Positions 52,519-61,247 of a stretch of DNA of 64,000 bases are shown in pieces. Each line of letters begins with the position of its first letter. Position 1 is the first letter of the stretch. The notes beneath the pieces are model-generated. The model saw only the letters and a program-made list of their open reading frames with translations. It had not been told where the DNA came from and did no database searches. This DNA comes from Virgibacillus litoralis. Lineage in GTDB: Bacteria; Bacillota; Bacilli; Bacillales; Amphibacillaceae. A program made the position numbers and the translations under genes. The stretch lies in NCBI RefSeq assembly GCF_017873675.1, contig NZ_JAGGKK010000004.1:1-64000 (forward strand), written 5' to 3'.

Positions 52519-53061
52519 TTATTGTTCTAACAATATCCCTTTGGTACGCAATGCTTCACAAGCTTCATCAAGCTGACGCTGTGTTTCAGCCTCAATCGTA
52601 TGTAAGTGAACACCTTCAGTGAGCTGGGATAGTAAAGCAGCCTTTGTTTGTTTCATCTCATCAAGAAAAGCATCAACATCACGGCGGTTTTTTAACATCA
52701 GTGATCCAGTAATATCTCCGTAGATAGGGTGCTCCACCATTACATTTTGAATCGATACACCATGATCAACAAGTGTATACAGTTCAACCTCCGTTTCTTC
52801 TGACAGATGACAAACTGCGATTACTCTCTGGACCTTAGGATTCTTTTTATTCTCCTGAAAATAAACATACCCGCGCGAGGTAGCAATTATGGGTTCACCT
52901 TTTGCCTTTAACAGGGAAACATCCTGTACGATAACCTGGCGACTGACATTCATCCGTTCTGCCAATATTTTGCCTGTCATTGGATCATTATTGCCTTTCA
53001 ACCACGTTAAAATCAAACATCTTCTTTTTTCGCCAAGTACCTTATTCCCTTCTTCTGTCAT
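52519..53061 (-). CDS. niaR: NAD biosynthesis repressor NiaR (YrxA-like)
   Basis: A 180-residue regulator with an N-terminal HTH_11 domain (about 10-65, ILTWLKGNNDPMTGKILAER, VSRQVIVQDVSLLKAKGEPI) and a C-terminal 3H domain (about 85-175) whose conserved histidines appear in CHLSEE, VDHGVS, VEHPIYG and GVHLHTIEA. The family binds nicotinic acid with a metal and represses NAD or niacin-uptake genes. The start at 53061 follows GGGGGGATC. No nad or niacin transport gene is in the window, so its targets lie elsewhere. It is typically beside nifS and nadBCA in B. subtilis, so this location differs. Confidence 0.88.
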   Translation of the reverse strand: MTEEGNKVLGEKRRCLILTWLKGNNDPMTGKILAERMNVSRQVIVQDVSLLKAKGEPIIATSRGYVYFQENKKNPKVQRVIAVCHLSEETEVELYTLVDHGVSIQNVMVEHPIYGDITGSLMLKNRRDVDAFLDEMKQTKAALLSQLTEGVHLHTIEAETQRQLDEACEALRTKGILLEQ

Positions 53062-53503
53062 ACTGATCCCCCCTAACAATGCTCTATTACATGTTATATA
53101 CTTCATTATACCGAACAAGCTTCTATCATGCATTAGCCACCATTTATTTTTGTAGAAAAACTTAGAATATCACTTAAGGAAATGCATTTCACCTTCTAAA
53201 TTAATACCTGGAACTCCAAACTCACCTACAGTAAAGGCTGTTATTATGCTTTTCCAACGTAGGGGATAAAATGGTGCTAATCCAACGATTCGGAAAATAC
53301 TCGACCGATGTGACCGCTTCTCTCTATACGAAAAGATCTTGGGTTCTCATAAAGCAGAGAAATAAGTATTGCTTTTTTAGCTTCATTGTGTAAATATAAG
53401 TGTAAAGACACATGTAAATGTCAGGTGGTTATTAACAATACAAACATTTATCATAGTGTTATTATTTTTGCTCAATATTTCACAAGGAGGGGGATTTACC
53501 GTA
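53062..53503. other. Gene-free region before the yhjC-yhjB pair
   Basis: On the minus strand a TATAAT box near 53106 is a likely niaR promoter. On the plus strand about 53285-53363 can be translated as ANPTIRKILDRCDRFSLYEK-like sequence ending in a stop, with no start or intact upstream frame; it could be the decayed tail of a gene I do not recognise. Nothing else is visible. Confidence 0.35.
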
Positions 53504-53692
53504 ATGAAACATATTAAGTCGAAAGTTTTGTGGGGCGTTCTTATTGTTTTCCTAATATTATTAGCCTATGTCCTTCCCTACACGGTCTTGTCAGGTATTC
53601 ATGCCTGGTATGGCAGCTTCCTTTTATGGGGGATTATCGGATTACTTATCATCATTGCAAATTTCATGGTTACAAAGGATTGGGGGAAGTAA
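53504..53692 (+). CDS. yhjC: DUF3311-type small membrane protein (YhjC-like)
   Basis: A 62-residue protein with two helices (about 9-27 and 36-54) and WYGSFLLWGIIGLLIIIANF before a short charged end. The start at 53504 has GGAGGGGG ten bases upstream; the upstream in-frame ATG lacks a ribosome site. It is one base from the sodium:solute symporter gene. B. subtilis has the same pair, yhjC and yhjB, so it is probably an accessory subunit of the symporter, as YhdT is for PanF. Confidence 0.85.
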   Translation: MKHIKSKVLWGVLIVFLILLAYVLPYTVLSGIHAWYGSFLLWGIIGLLIIIANFMVTKDWGK

Positions 53693-53693
53693 G

Positions 53694-55163
53694 TTGAATA
53701 CTAATATGGTAATTTGGGGAATTGCACTTTATATTATTCTAGCATTATTTGTTGCATATAAGTCTCGTCGTGGTGACAGGACGGATATGTCTGGGTATTA
53801 TCTTGGGGGGCGCCAAATGAACGGCATCCTTTCAGCATTAAGTTACAGCGCAACTACATACAGCGCATTCATGATGGTTGGTCTGGCCGGACTGACTTAT
53901 CAAGGTGGTGTTGGCGCACTTGGTTTTGAAATCGTTTATTTTACAGGTGTTTCACTAGTTGCGTTGTTCGGGCGGCGTTTCTGGTTAGCCGGTAAGAAGT
54001 ACGGGTATGTAACACCTTCTGAAATGGTCGGTGATCGTTATGAAAGTAAACCTGCTGCATCTGCAATTGCACTCGTTAGTTGTTTATTTCTCATTCCGTA
54101 TTGTGCGGTACAGCTTGCTGGAGTAGGATATCTTTTACAAGGAATTACTGACGATGCTATTCCTTTTACAGCTGGTGTCGTGATTGCAACAGTGCTGGCA
54201 ATTCTTTATTCCTATGTAGCTGGTATACGTTCTGTTATGTGGACAGATTCGCTGCAGGCTGTGATTATGATTATTACTTCAACAATTGTAGCGTTGTTAG
54301 TGATTGATGGATTAGGTGGATTTGGACAATTCTTTGATACTTTGCAAACGAATCATCCAGATGCACTTTCCGTACCTGGTAACGGCTATTTTAATATCTT
54401 AACCTTTCTTGGGATGACACTACCATGGTTTTTCTTTAGCTTATCTAACCCGCAAGTTAGTCAGCGGATGTTCATGCCGTCCTCGATAAAAGGGTTACGT
54501 CAAATGCTGATTGGCTTTCTTGTGTTCGGTCTTATTTACACCTTTGTATCAGTTTTATGGGGTTTTTCTGCACTTCAGTTATTTCCGGATCTTTCAACGG
54601 CAGACCTGGCAACTCCCAAATTGTTGTCATCTGACCTTGTCCCGCCTGTACTAGGTGTTATCGTAATGGTCGGTATTTTGGCTGCTGCCGTCTCAACGAT
54701 TGATTCCATCATGCTGACATTGTCGTCCATGTTTGCCCGTGACGTCTATGGTAATTTGAAAAAGCGTCCAAATGATAAGAAGCAGTTGCAAGTTGGAAAA
54801 ATCGTCATTCCAATAATCGCTATCTTGGCATATGCATTTGCGGAACTGGAATTAAATTTAATTGCTGTATTGTCAGTTGCTGCATCATCTGGGTTAATTG
54901 TTGGCGTCCCGGCCTTTTTCGGTACGTTTTTCTGGAAGCGTGGAACTGCTGCTGGTGTCATCTCCAGTGTATCTTTAACAGCCATTCTTGTTCTTATACT
55001 TGAATTCACTGGTATAAAACCACTAGGACTTGCTTCCGGGATTTGGGGGCTGCTTGTTTCAACCATTCTCTTTATTGGGGTTAGCCTTCTGACAAAGGCT
55101 CCAAAACAAAAAGCAACCGCATTTATCAATATATTAAAAACAGAGTCGGAAAGCACCGATTAA
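53694..55163 (+). CDS. yhjB: Sodium:solute symporter (YhjB-like)
   Basis: A 489-residue symporter of the SSF family with about thirteen helices. SGYYLGGRQMNGILSALSYS, SATTYSAFMMVGLAG and AAAVSTIDSIMLTLSSMFAR are family motifs, the last forming the sodium site. The start is most likely TTG 53694, seven bases behind GGGGG at the end of the preceding gene, giving translational coupling; ATG 53706 is the alternative. Substrate is probably an organic acid, pantothenate-like by relatives, but unproven. Confidence 0.88.
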   Translation: MNTNMVIWGIALYIILALFVAYKSRRGDRTDMSGYYLGGRQMNGILSALSYSATTYSAFMMVGLAGLTYQGGVGALGFEIVYFTGVSLVALFGRRFWLAGKKYGYVTPSEMVGDRYESKPAASAIALVSCLFLIPYCAVQLAGVGYLLQGITDDAIPFTAGVVIATVLAILYSYVAGIRSVMWTDSLQAVIMIITSTIVALLVIDGLGGFGQFFDTLQTNHPDALSVPGNGYFNILTFLGMTLPWFFFSLSNPQVSQRMFMPSSIKGLRQMLIGFLVFGLIYTFVSVLWGFSALQLFPDLSTADLATPKLLSSDLVPPVLGVIVMVGILAAAVSTIDSIMLTLSSMFARDVYGNLKKRPNDKKQLQVGKIVIPIIAILAYAFAELELNLIAVLSVAASSGLIVGVPAFFGTFFWKRGTAAGVISSVSLTAILVLILEFTGIKPLGLASGIWGLLVSTILFIGVSLLTKAPKQKATAFINILKTESESTD

Positions 55164-55168
55164 ATAGC

Positions 55169-55210
55169 AAAGGAGCCTCTTTTCATGATGATAGGAGGCT
55201 CCTTTTTATT
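55169..55210 (+). terminator. Terminator of yhjC-yhjB
   Basis: AAAGGAGCCTC...GAGGCTCCTTTTT, an 11-bp stem with a T-run. Confidence 0.92.
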
Positions 55211-55328
55211 AACTCTAGGGAGAAAATAATAAAATACAAACAATCGAAGTGAATCCTCGTTCCGTTAAATAATGGGTTCTTCAACAACAAAAGGTATTAT
55301 GTGATTTCTGAACCCGTAACCATATGTA

Positions 55329-55997
55329 CTATTCAGCTAAAGGCGCAATACATGCATCATCATTATTCTTGGCAGCATTTACATAGCTGGAAACATTATA
55401 TGCATTTAATCTCTCCGCTTCAACTGTTTGCAGAAACTGATGTATTTCGTTTGGATCCTGTTTACCAGATGCAATCCATTCATCTTCTTTATTTTTAGGT
55501 AAAATAATCGGCATTCGATGATGGATATCCTGCATAAAGTCGTTCGCCTCTTTTGTAAGGATGGTACAAGTGAAAAGCTCTTTATCCTCTTGCTTCCATT
55601 TGTCCCATAGTCCTGCAAAAGCGAATAATTTACGATCACCAACTTGAATTCGTTTTGGCTGTTTTTCTTTTCCATCACGCTTCCACTCGTAAAAACTATC
55701 AGCAACAATCAGGCAACGCTTTTGTGCCATCAACTTTTTAAAACTTGGCTTTTCGTGTGCCGTTTCACTTCTGGCGTTAATCATTTTATAACCTATCTTT
55801 TCATCACTCGCCCATGATGGAACCAGTCCCCAACGTAAGTATCCTGCTCGCTTTTCCTTCCCATCGTGAATGATAGCCAATACATTTTGACCAGGTGCAA
55901 TGTTGTAGCTTGGCTGATATGAATCAATAGCTTGTTCAATACCAAACTCATTCAAAATCTCCAGTTCATCAGCTAATAGCGTATAACGTCCACACAT
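55329..55997 (-). CDS. SOS-response-associated peptidase / abasic-site-binding protein (YedK/HMCES)
   Basis: A 222-residue SRAP-domain protein that crosslinks to abasic sites in single-stranded DNA through its N-terminal cysteine. The sequence must begin MCGRYTL so that Cys2 becomes exposed, which fixes the start at 55997; GGGGG precedes it. Other active-site parts are visible: NIAPGQ, NARSETAHEKPSF, CLIVADSFYEWKR and HHRMPIIL with its histidine. It starts 14 bp past the glutaminase gene and is probably co-transcribed. No LexA box was identified. Confidence 0.93.
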   Translation of the reverse strand: MCGRYTLLADELEILNEFGIEQAIDSYQPSYNIAPGQNVLAIIHDGKEKRAGYLRWGLVPSWASDEKIGYKMINARSETAHEKPSFKKLMAQKRCLIVADSFYEWKRDGKEKQPKRIQVGDRKLFAFAGLWDKWKQEDKELFTCTILTKEANDFMQDIHHRMPIILPKNKEDEWIASGKQDPNEIHQFLQTVEAERLNAYNVSSYVNAAKNNDDACIAPLAE

Positions 55998-56011
55998 TGA
56001 ATATCCCCCTA

Positions 56012-57007
56012 TTAAAATATACTTAAGTCCCATTGTTTAGCAATATGCCGCAGCAAACGGATTCCTGCTATACTGTTCCCTTTATCGTCTAATGAAGGCC
56101 CATAAACACCAATTCCACAACCTTCAAGAAAAGGTAAATCCTCATCACGTACCCTTGGAGGAACCGCAGCAATTATACCACCAGAAACACCACTTTTTGC
56201 GGGAATACCAACATATGTAGCAAATTTCCCTGAAGCATCATACATTCCACATGTCAGCATTAACGCTTTTGCTATCCGTGCAACCTGCCTTGGAATAATC
56301 TCTTCTTGTGTATCAGGGTCCTCTCCATCGTTAGCAAGGATCATTCCAATTCGCGCTAAGTCATTAATCGTTACTTCAATCGAGCATTGTTTAAAGTAAG
56401 TCTCCAGTGTTATGTTTAAATCGGACTCCAGAAAGCCGACTTCCAATAAATAATAGCCTATGGCCCGGTTACGCATAGATGAATCTCTTTCTGATTCATA
56501 CACTTCAACATTTATTTCAGGTCGATAGCCTAGCATAACTTCGAGGAGTTGAAGCATTGGTTTTAATTTTTCATCTGAAGTATTACCTTCCAATAGTGAT
56601 GTTACTGTTATCGCACCAGCGTTAATCAGAGGATTAAATGGCTTTTTAACCTGTTTCATTTCCAAATGAATAATCGAATTAAACGCTTCACCTGCTGGCT
56701 CAACATCAACTCTATCAAGCATATAGGCTACTCCTCGCTCCATACAGCCTACAATAAAGCTTAGTACTTTAGATATACTTTGCATTGTAAACGGAATATC
56801 ATCATCACCAGAGTGTATGTTAATTCCATTTTTCCCTATAATTACAATTCCTAGATCATCCGGATCAGCTTTTTGCAATACAGGAATATAGGATGCAACC
56901 TCCCCATCATTAGTATGTTTTCGATAGAATGCCACCCAATCGTCAACATAGCTTTGAAGCCATTCTTCCGTTTCTTCCGTATTCCAATTTGCTATACCTT
57001 GTACCAT
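56012..57007 (-). CDS. glsA: Glutaminase
   Basis: A 331-residue serine-dependent glutaminase (beta-lactamase-like fold) converting glutamine to glutamate and ammonia. The catalytic S-x-x-K is Ser77-Ile-Ser-Lys80 (FTMQSISKVLSF); NPLINAGAI, YYLLEVG, LMLTCGMYDASGKFA and PAKSGVSGGI are further active-site motifs. The start at 57007 (MVQGIAN) follows AGAGGTGG. B. subtilis has two such enzymes, YbgJ and YlaM; which one this matches is not clear. It reads into the YedK-like gene. Confidence 0.94.
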   Translation of the reverse strand: MVQGIANWNTEETEEWLQSYVDDWVAFYRKHTNDGEVASYIPVLQKADPDDLGIVIIGKNGINIHSGDDDIPFTMQSISKVLSFIVGCMERGVAYMLDRVDVEPAGEAFNSIIHLEMKQVKKPFNPLINAGAITVTSLLEGNTSDEKLKPMLQLLEVMLGYRPEINVEVYESERDSSMRNRAIGYYLLEVGFLESDLNITLETYFKQCSIEVTINDLARIGMILANDGEDPDTQEEIIPRQVARIAKALMLTCGMYDASGKFATYVGIPAKSGVSGGIIAAVPPRVRDEDLPFLEGCGIGVYGPSLDDKGNSIAGIRLLRHIAKQWDLSIF

Positions 57008-57285
57008 TTTACCACCTCTTATCAAGTAGTATGTCTTTATTGCAGCTATTTTTTTCGGTAAGTATTATTTTCAGAATATTGCCCATTATATTATATCCTA
57101 TGCTACCATAGATATATAATAATTATACTAGGTAGGAGTGAAGCTGTATTTCTCTATTTTTAAAAGCATCCCCTTTATCATAGGTAGATATGTGACTGTT
57201 CTTGCACTCATCCTCGTTAATTGAATTCCACTAAATAGGATTCCTGAAACTGTATAACAATATCACTGCAATTGGAGGTTAACAA

Positions 57286-58721
57286 ATGAACAAAAGAGAA
57301 AGTATTCTGCAAGCATTGAGTGAGCTCCAGCAAGATGATCTTAACCCGAAAGGAGGCAATGTGTGGGCGTACGTTTACGACAGTGGATTACGTGAAGCTG
57401 AAAAAGTAGCAACAGAGGCACACAATATGTTTATAAATCATAATGGGCTTGATTTCACCGTATTCCCTAGTCTATTACAGCTGGAAAATAATATTGTAGC
57501 AGAAATCGCAGAACTCTTTTCGAACGAGCCAGCATCAATAGCTGGTACTTTTACCAGTGGTGGTACAGAAAGTATTATTCTCGCTGTCAAAGCAGTGAGA
57601 GATTATGCAAGCGAGCATAAACCATCAATAACAACACCAGAAATAGTTCTCCCAAGTACTGCGCATGCAGCCTTTCATAAAGCAGCACACTATCTAGGAA
57701 TAGATACCATAGTCGTACCCGTCAATAACACAACATTTAAAGTTGACACCAATGAAATGGAAAAGTAACATCAAATACAATCATGCTAATAGGATCGAGT
57801 GTCAATTATTCACACGGTGTTAGCGACCCCATTCCTGAATTGAGCTTGCTGGCCGAAAAATATGAAGTTTGGCTGCATGTTGATGCATGTATTGGTGGAT
57901 TTTTATTAGCTTATTATAAAAAACTGGGACACCCTGTTATTGATTTTGATTTCAACCTTACTGGTGTTTCGTCCCTATCGGTTGACCTGCACAAGTATGC
58001 TTTCACACCAAAAGGAGCTTCGGTGATTTTATATCGGGATAAACAATTACGAAAATATCAATATTATACCTGCACCAATTGGAGTGGCTACCCCGTTGTT
58101 AATACAACCATTCAGTCGACCAAATCCGGTGGTCCTCTAGCTGCTTGCTGGGCAACATTTAAGTATATTGGTGACGATGGTTATAAAAAATTAGCCGAAA
58201 CGATATGGCATGCGAAGCAGGAAATCACCCAGCATTTTACGATGCTAGATGATTTATATATTTTAGGAGATCCTGAAGCAAGCCTGTTAGCAATTGGTTC
58301 TGATACGATTGATATTTTTCAGTTGGCAGACGAGATGAAAAAATCAGGATGGTATATTCAAGTTCAGCCAGGTGATAGCAAGACACAGCCTTCCATCCAC
58401 TTAACAATCACGCCTGTTAACCGAATAGATGATTTTTTCCAAGGGCTGAAGGAGGCAATTAATCAAGTAAAGTCCCATCCAAGAAAATCCCTGAAACATG
58501 ACGTTTCCTCCCTGCTTAAGGATACCGATATAACTAATGAAACTATGGCAACCCTCTTGCATGCTGCAGGTGTAAAAGCAGACGGAAGTCTCCCAAGTGA
58601 AATGGCATCCATCAATGAACTACTCCATTTATTACCCCATGAAATTACAAGTGAAGCTTTCCTCTATATAACAAATGAATTATTCACACCAAATAAAACG
58701 TTTACTAAAGGAATCGAATAG
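57286..58721 (+). pseudogene. PLP-dependent decarboxylase/lyase gene broken by a frameshift
   Basis: The first part (57286-57768, 160 residues) and the second (57783-58721, 312 residues) together form one approximately 478-residue group II PLP enzyme of the glutamate/tyrosine decarboxylase and sphingosine-phosphate-lyase group. TFTSGGTESIILAVKA (phosphate-binding), HVDACIGGF and the lysine in VDLHKYAFTPKG are on separate pieces. After NEMEK the reading frame stops, but one extra A in the run at 57761-57764 would give EKVTSNTIMLIGSSVNYSHG and restore the protein. Everything else is intact, so this is either a very recent mutation, a slippage site or a sequencing error. Substrate unknown. An MFS carrier gene follows one base later. 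Confidence 0.85.
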
Positions 58722-58722
58722 C

Positions 58723-59907
58723 ATGAATCGTTGGGTCCACCTTACCGGCTATTCGCTTCTCATATTCAGCTCACAAGTTTTATGGGTTACGTTCTCCCCC
58801 ATTACAACTGATGTTGCAAAGGATATGGGTACAAGTGTAGGTAATGTGGGTACTTTAGCGGCATTATTCCCAATCATTTATATTATTGTTGCACTTCCGG
58901 CAGGGAGATGGCTTGACTCGCATTTTAGAATTGCATTAACTTTTGGGGCACTAACAATAGGGTTTGGCGCGCTTGCAAGGTTAGCTGACCCTACAAGTTA
59001 TTTCTGGCAGCTTGGAATTCAGGTTGTTATGTCAATTGGTCAACCTTTCATCATTAATGCAATTTCAGCATATGCAAGCAGGTACTTCCCGGAGAAAAAC
59101 CGTTCAATGGCAATATCTATTTCAAGTGTCGCTTTATTTTTTGGTGTGATATTTGCCATGTTATTTAGTCCAATATTATATGTTAATGGCGGGCTTACAT
59201 TAGTTTTAACAATATTTGCAATCCCATCAGTACTAAGTATGGTTTGGGTATTGTATACACTAGCTGGCACAAAGACCTTTACAGTTACGATTAAAAAAGA
59301 AGATACACCCAAGCTTTCTGTTCTGCTGCGTGATAAATTCTTATGGACACTCAGTGGATTGCTGGCAATGGGGCTAGGAGTATTCGATGCATTAAGCACC
59401 TGGGTGGAGCCTATTTTTGAACAATATGGTATAACTGGAACAACTAGTGGTCCATTAATGGCATTAATGATTTTATCTGGAATAATAGGTTCTATTTTTA
59501 TGCCTTCGTGGGTAGCCAAAAAAGATACTAAAAGAGCCTTCATAATAATGGCAGTAATCTTAAATGCAGCAACATTTTCAGCAATAATTATCTGGCAATG
59601 GGTACCATGGATTGCATTCTGGCTAATCGCTGACGGGTTTTTCCTGCTTGCTGGATTTCCAATTATAATGGATTGGACAGAGAAACAATTCAAGTCAAGC
59701 CAACAGGGTACAGCAATAGGTTTCGTAATGCTCACAAATCATGCTGGAGGCATTTTATTAATATACCTTGTAAAAGTACTTTTGTCGCCACCTTCATTAG
59801 CTTTAGGATTATTGGTTTTCATAAGTATATTGGGAATGTTATTAGCAGTAAAATTGCCAAAACGGCAGAAGCCAATGACAGATTTTCTTGAAAATAGCAA
59901 AAAGTAA
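58723..59907 (+). CDS. Major facilitator superfamily transporter linked to the PLP enzyme
   Basis: A 394-residue carrier with twelve helices. The helix 2-3 loop is VALPAGRWLDSHFRIALTFG, in place of the canonical GRLADRFG. The second half has EPIFEQYGITGTTSGPLMAL and FPIIMDWTEKQFKSSQQGTA, reminiscent of FLVCR/heme-type or other small-molecule MFS members. The start at 58723 lies one base after the decarboxylase stop; an ATG 16 codons earlier overlaps that gene. The coupling suggests it moves the enzyme's substrate or product, but that is inference. Confidence 0.85.
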   Translation: MNRWVHLTGYSLLIFSSQVLWVTFSPITTDVAKDMGTSVGNVGTLAALFPIIYIIVALPAGRWLDSHFRIALTFGALTIGFGALARLADPTSYFWQLGIQVVMSIGQPFIINAISAYASRYFPEKNRSMAISISSVALFFGVIFAMLFSPILYVNGGLTLVLTIFAIPSVLSMVWVLYTLAGTKTFTVTIKKEDTPKLSVLLRDKFLWTLSGLLAMGLGVFDALSTWVEPIFEQYGITGTTSGPLMALMILSGIIGSIFMPSWVAKKDTKRAFIIMAVILNAATFSAIIIWQWVPWIAFWLIADGFFLLAGFPIIMDWTEKQFKSSQQGTAIGFVMLTNHAGGILLIYLVKVLLSPPSLALGLLVFISILGMLLAVKLPKRQKPMTDFLENSKK

Positions 59908-59911
59908 TTTA

Positions 59912-59955
59912 AAAAAATGAGGCTGCCATTTTCACTAATGGATAGCCTCTTTCAC
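59912..59955. terminator. Bidirectional terminator
   Basis: GAGGCTgCCATtttcactaATGGatAGCCTC with flanking A and T tracts between the convergent MFS and plsC genes; it overlaps the plsC stop. Confidence 0.85.
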
Positions 59956-60693
59956 TTCATACTCACCAGTATTCGCCTGTGAACGAATGGTTTCTTCTAT
60001 TGTCGTTTGGATACTCGCGGCAAGCTCCCCATGCTTTATGTCCTGATAATGACTTGGATAAATTGGTTCAGTGATAGTCATCGTGATTGTCGATGGCTTT
60101 ATTTTCCCCTTATCCTCCTCCATCATTTGGTAGGTTCCATTTATTGCTACTGGAACAATCGGAACTTTTGCTTTTGTTGCCAGCCGTAAACTGCCCGATT
60201 TAAATTCATTCAGATTGCTTCCCCTGCTTCTTGTACCCTCGGGAAAAACAACAATCGAATGTCCACTTTTAAGATGTGTAATTCCTTGGTTAATTGCCTT
60301 AACTGCCTGGCGACGGTCACTTCGATCAATGAAAACACAATGAATCAATTCCATCCATGTGCTTACTATTGGAAGCTTTTTCGTCTCTTTTTTTGCAATA
60401 AATCCAATCGGCTTCCCTAAATAACCAATTAAAGCTAAGATATCAAATAATCCCTGATGATTGGCAACAAACAATACAGCTTCATCAGGCAGTTTTTCCT
60501 GCCCGTAAACATGAACGTCCGACTTCGTTTTTTGTATCACTTTTTGTGAAACCATCTTCGGTCCAGCAAATATTTTTTCTTTATTTAACTGATTACTCGA
60601 TTGTGATGCGAGCTTTTTAGACCTGCGCAGTTTAAAGCCGCTCCCAATCACAATGAATATAGCATATATGTATATTTTAAAGCTACGTACCAT
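59935..60693 (-). CDS. plsC: 1-acyl-sn-glycerol-3-phosphate acyltransferase (PlsC family)
   Basis: A 252-residue membrane-associated acyltransferase for phosphatidic-acid synthesis. The catalytic HX4D is His79-Gln-Gly-Leu-Phe-Asp (NHQGLFD); VFPEGTRSRG binds glycerol phosphate and VPIVPVAING is block IV. One N-terminal hydrophobic stretch (about 6-20) anchors it. B. subtilis has one essential PlsC; whether this is that gene or a paralogue cannot be told. Confidence 0.92.
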   Translation of the reverse strand: MVRSFKIYIYAIFIVIGSGFKLRRSKKLASQSSNQLNKEKIFAGPKMVSQKVIQKTKSDVHVYGQEKLPDEAVLFVANHQGLFDILALIGYLGKPIGFIAKKETKKLPIVSTWMELIHCVFIDRSDRRQAVKAINQGITHLKSGHSIVVFPEGTRSRGSNLNEFKSGSLRLATKAKVPIVPVAINGTYQMMEEDKGKIKPSTITMTITEPIYPSHYQDIKHGELAASIQTTIEETIRSQANTGEYEVKEAIH

Positions 60694-60770
60694 TTATAAT
60701 CCCCCTCATATCAACAACTTAATTATACCGTCGAATTACGGAAGCGCAAGGGGCAACTGCAAAATACAAA

Positions 60771-61034
60771 AGCGCAAGCGCCTGTTCAGCGCCGTATGGA
60801 CTGCGCTCAGCTCTGCGGGTGGGTCGACGTTGCCACGCAAAGCGGCGGTCTTAGTCGATCTTCCTTTTCCCTGAGATTAGATGAACTTTACTTATCGCCA
60901 ATGATGGCGAAAGTAAAGATGAATCTTATGCTTGGAAAGCGAAAAGGATACACGAAGAGCGTAAGCTGCCCCACAGGACGTGGGGTAGTTCGACGTTGCC
61001 ACAGGATGTGGTGGTTTTAGTCGAACTTCCTTTA
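60771..61034 (+). repeat. GC-rich hairpin repeat, copy 2, with two stem modules
   Basis: Starts AGCGCAAGCGCCTGTTCAGC as copy 1 does (13411-13556). Module A (60823-60860) is TCGACGTTGCCACGCAAAGC then GGCGGTCTTAGTCGA. About 66 bp with no counterpart in copy 1 follow, then AGGATACACGAAGAGCGTAA as in copy 1, then a related module B (60987-61027), TTCGACGTTGCCACAGGATG then TGGTGGTTTTAGTCGAA. The gap contains no gene. Confidence 0.75.
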
Positions 61035-61083
61035 TTTCTTATCGTAAACACGGGGAGGGAAGTCCACTAGGCGCTAGGCGCTG

Positions 61084-61119
61084 GCCGGTGAGAACGCCAC
61101 GTCCTGTGGCGTCACCGGC
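61084..61119. repeat. Long GC-rich palindrome
   Basis: GCCGGTGA-gaa-CGCCAC-gtcct-GTGGCG-TCACCGGC: two nested perfect stems (8 and 6 bp) form a single hairpin of high stability. It is followed by ACGTCCTGTACGTCGGAGCT and by TGGCTGATTCGGGAGTCC, the latter shared in inverted form with 18971-18988. Confidence 0.7.
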
Positions 61120-61206
61120 ACTAGTACGTCCTGTACGTCGGAGCTGGACATGGCTGATTCGGGAGTCCAGTTATTCACAGCACTCAAAATTTATAGTTTC
61201 CTAAAC

Positions 61207-61239
61207 AAAAAAAAGAGACCGACCAAAGTCAGTCTCTCA
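61207..61239 (-). terminator. Terminator of the CAP-domain gene
   Basis: Minus strand AGAGACtGACtttGTCgGTCTCTTTTTTTT. Confidence 0.88.
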
Positions 61240-61247
61240 TAAGCTAT

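Noticed and set aside
60796-61020. Open frame across the GC-rich repeat
   Set aside because: It follows repeat structure only; the same sequence at 13411 is not open in the same way and there is no family resemblance.
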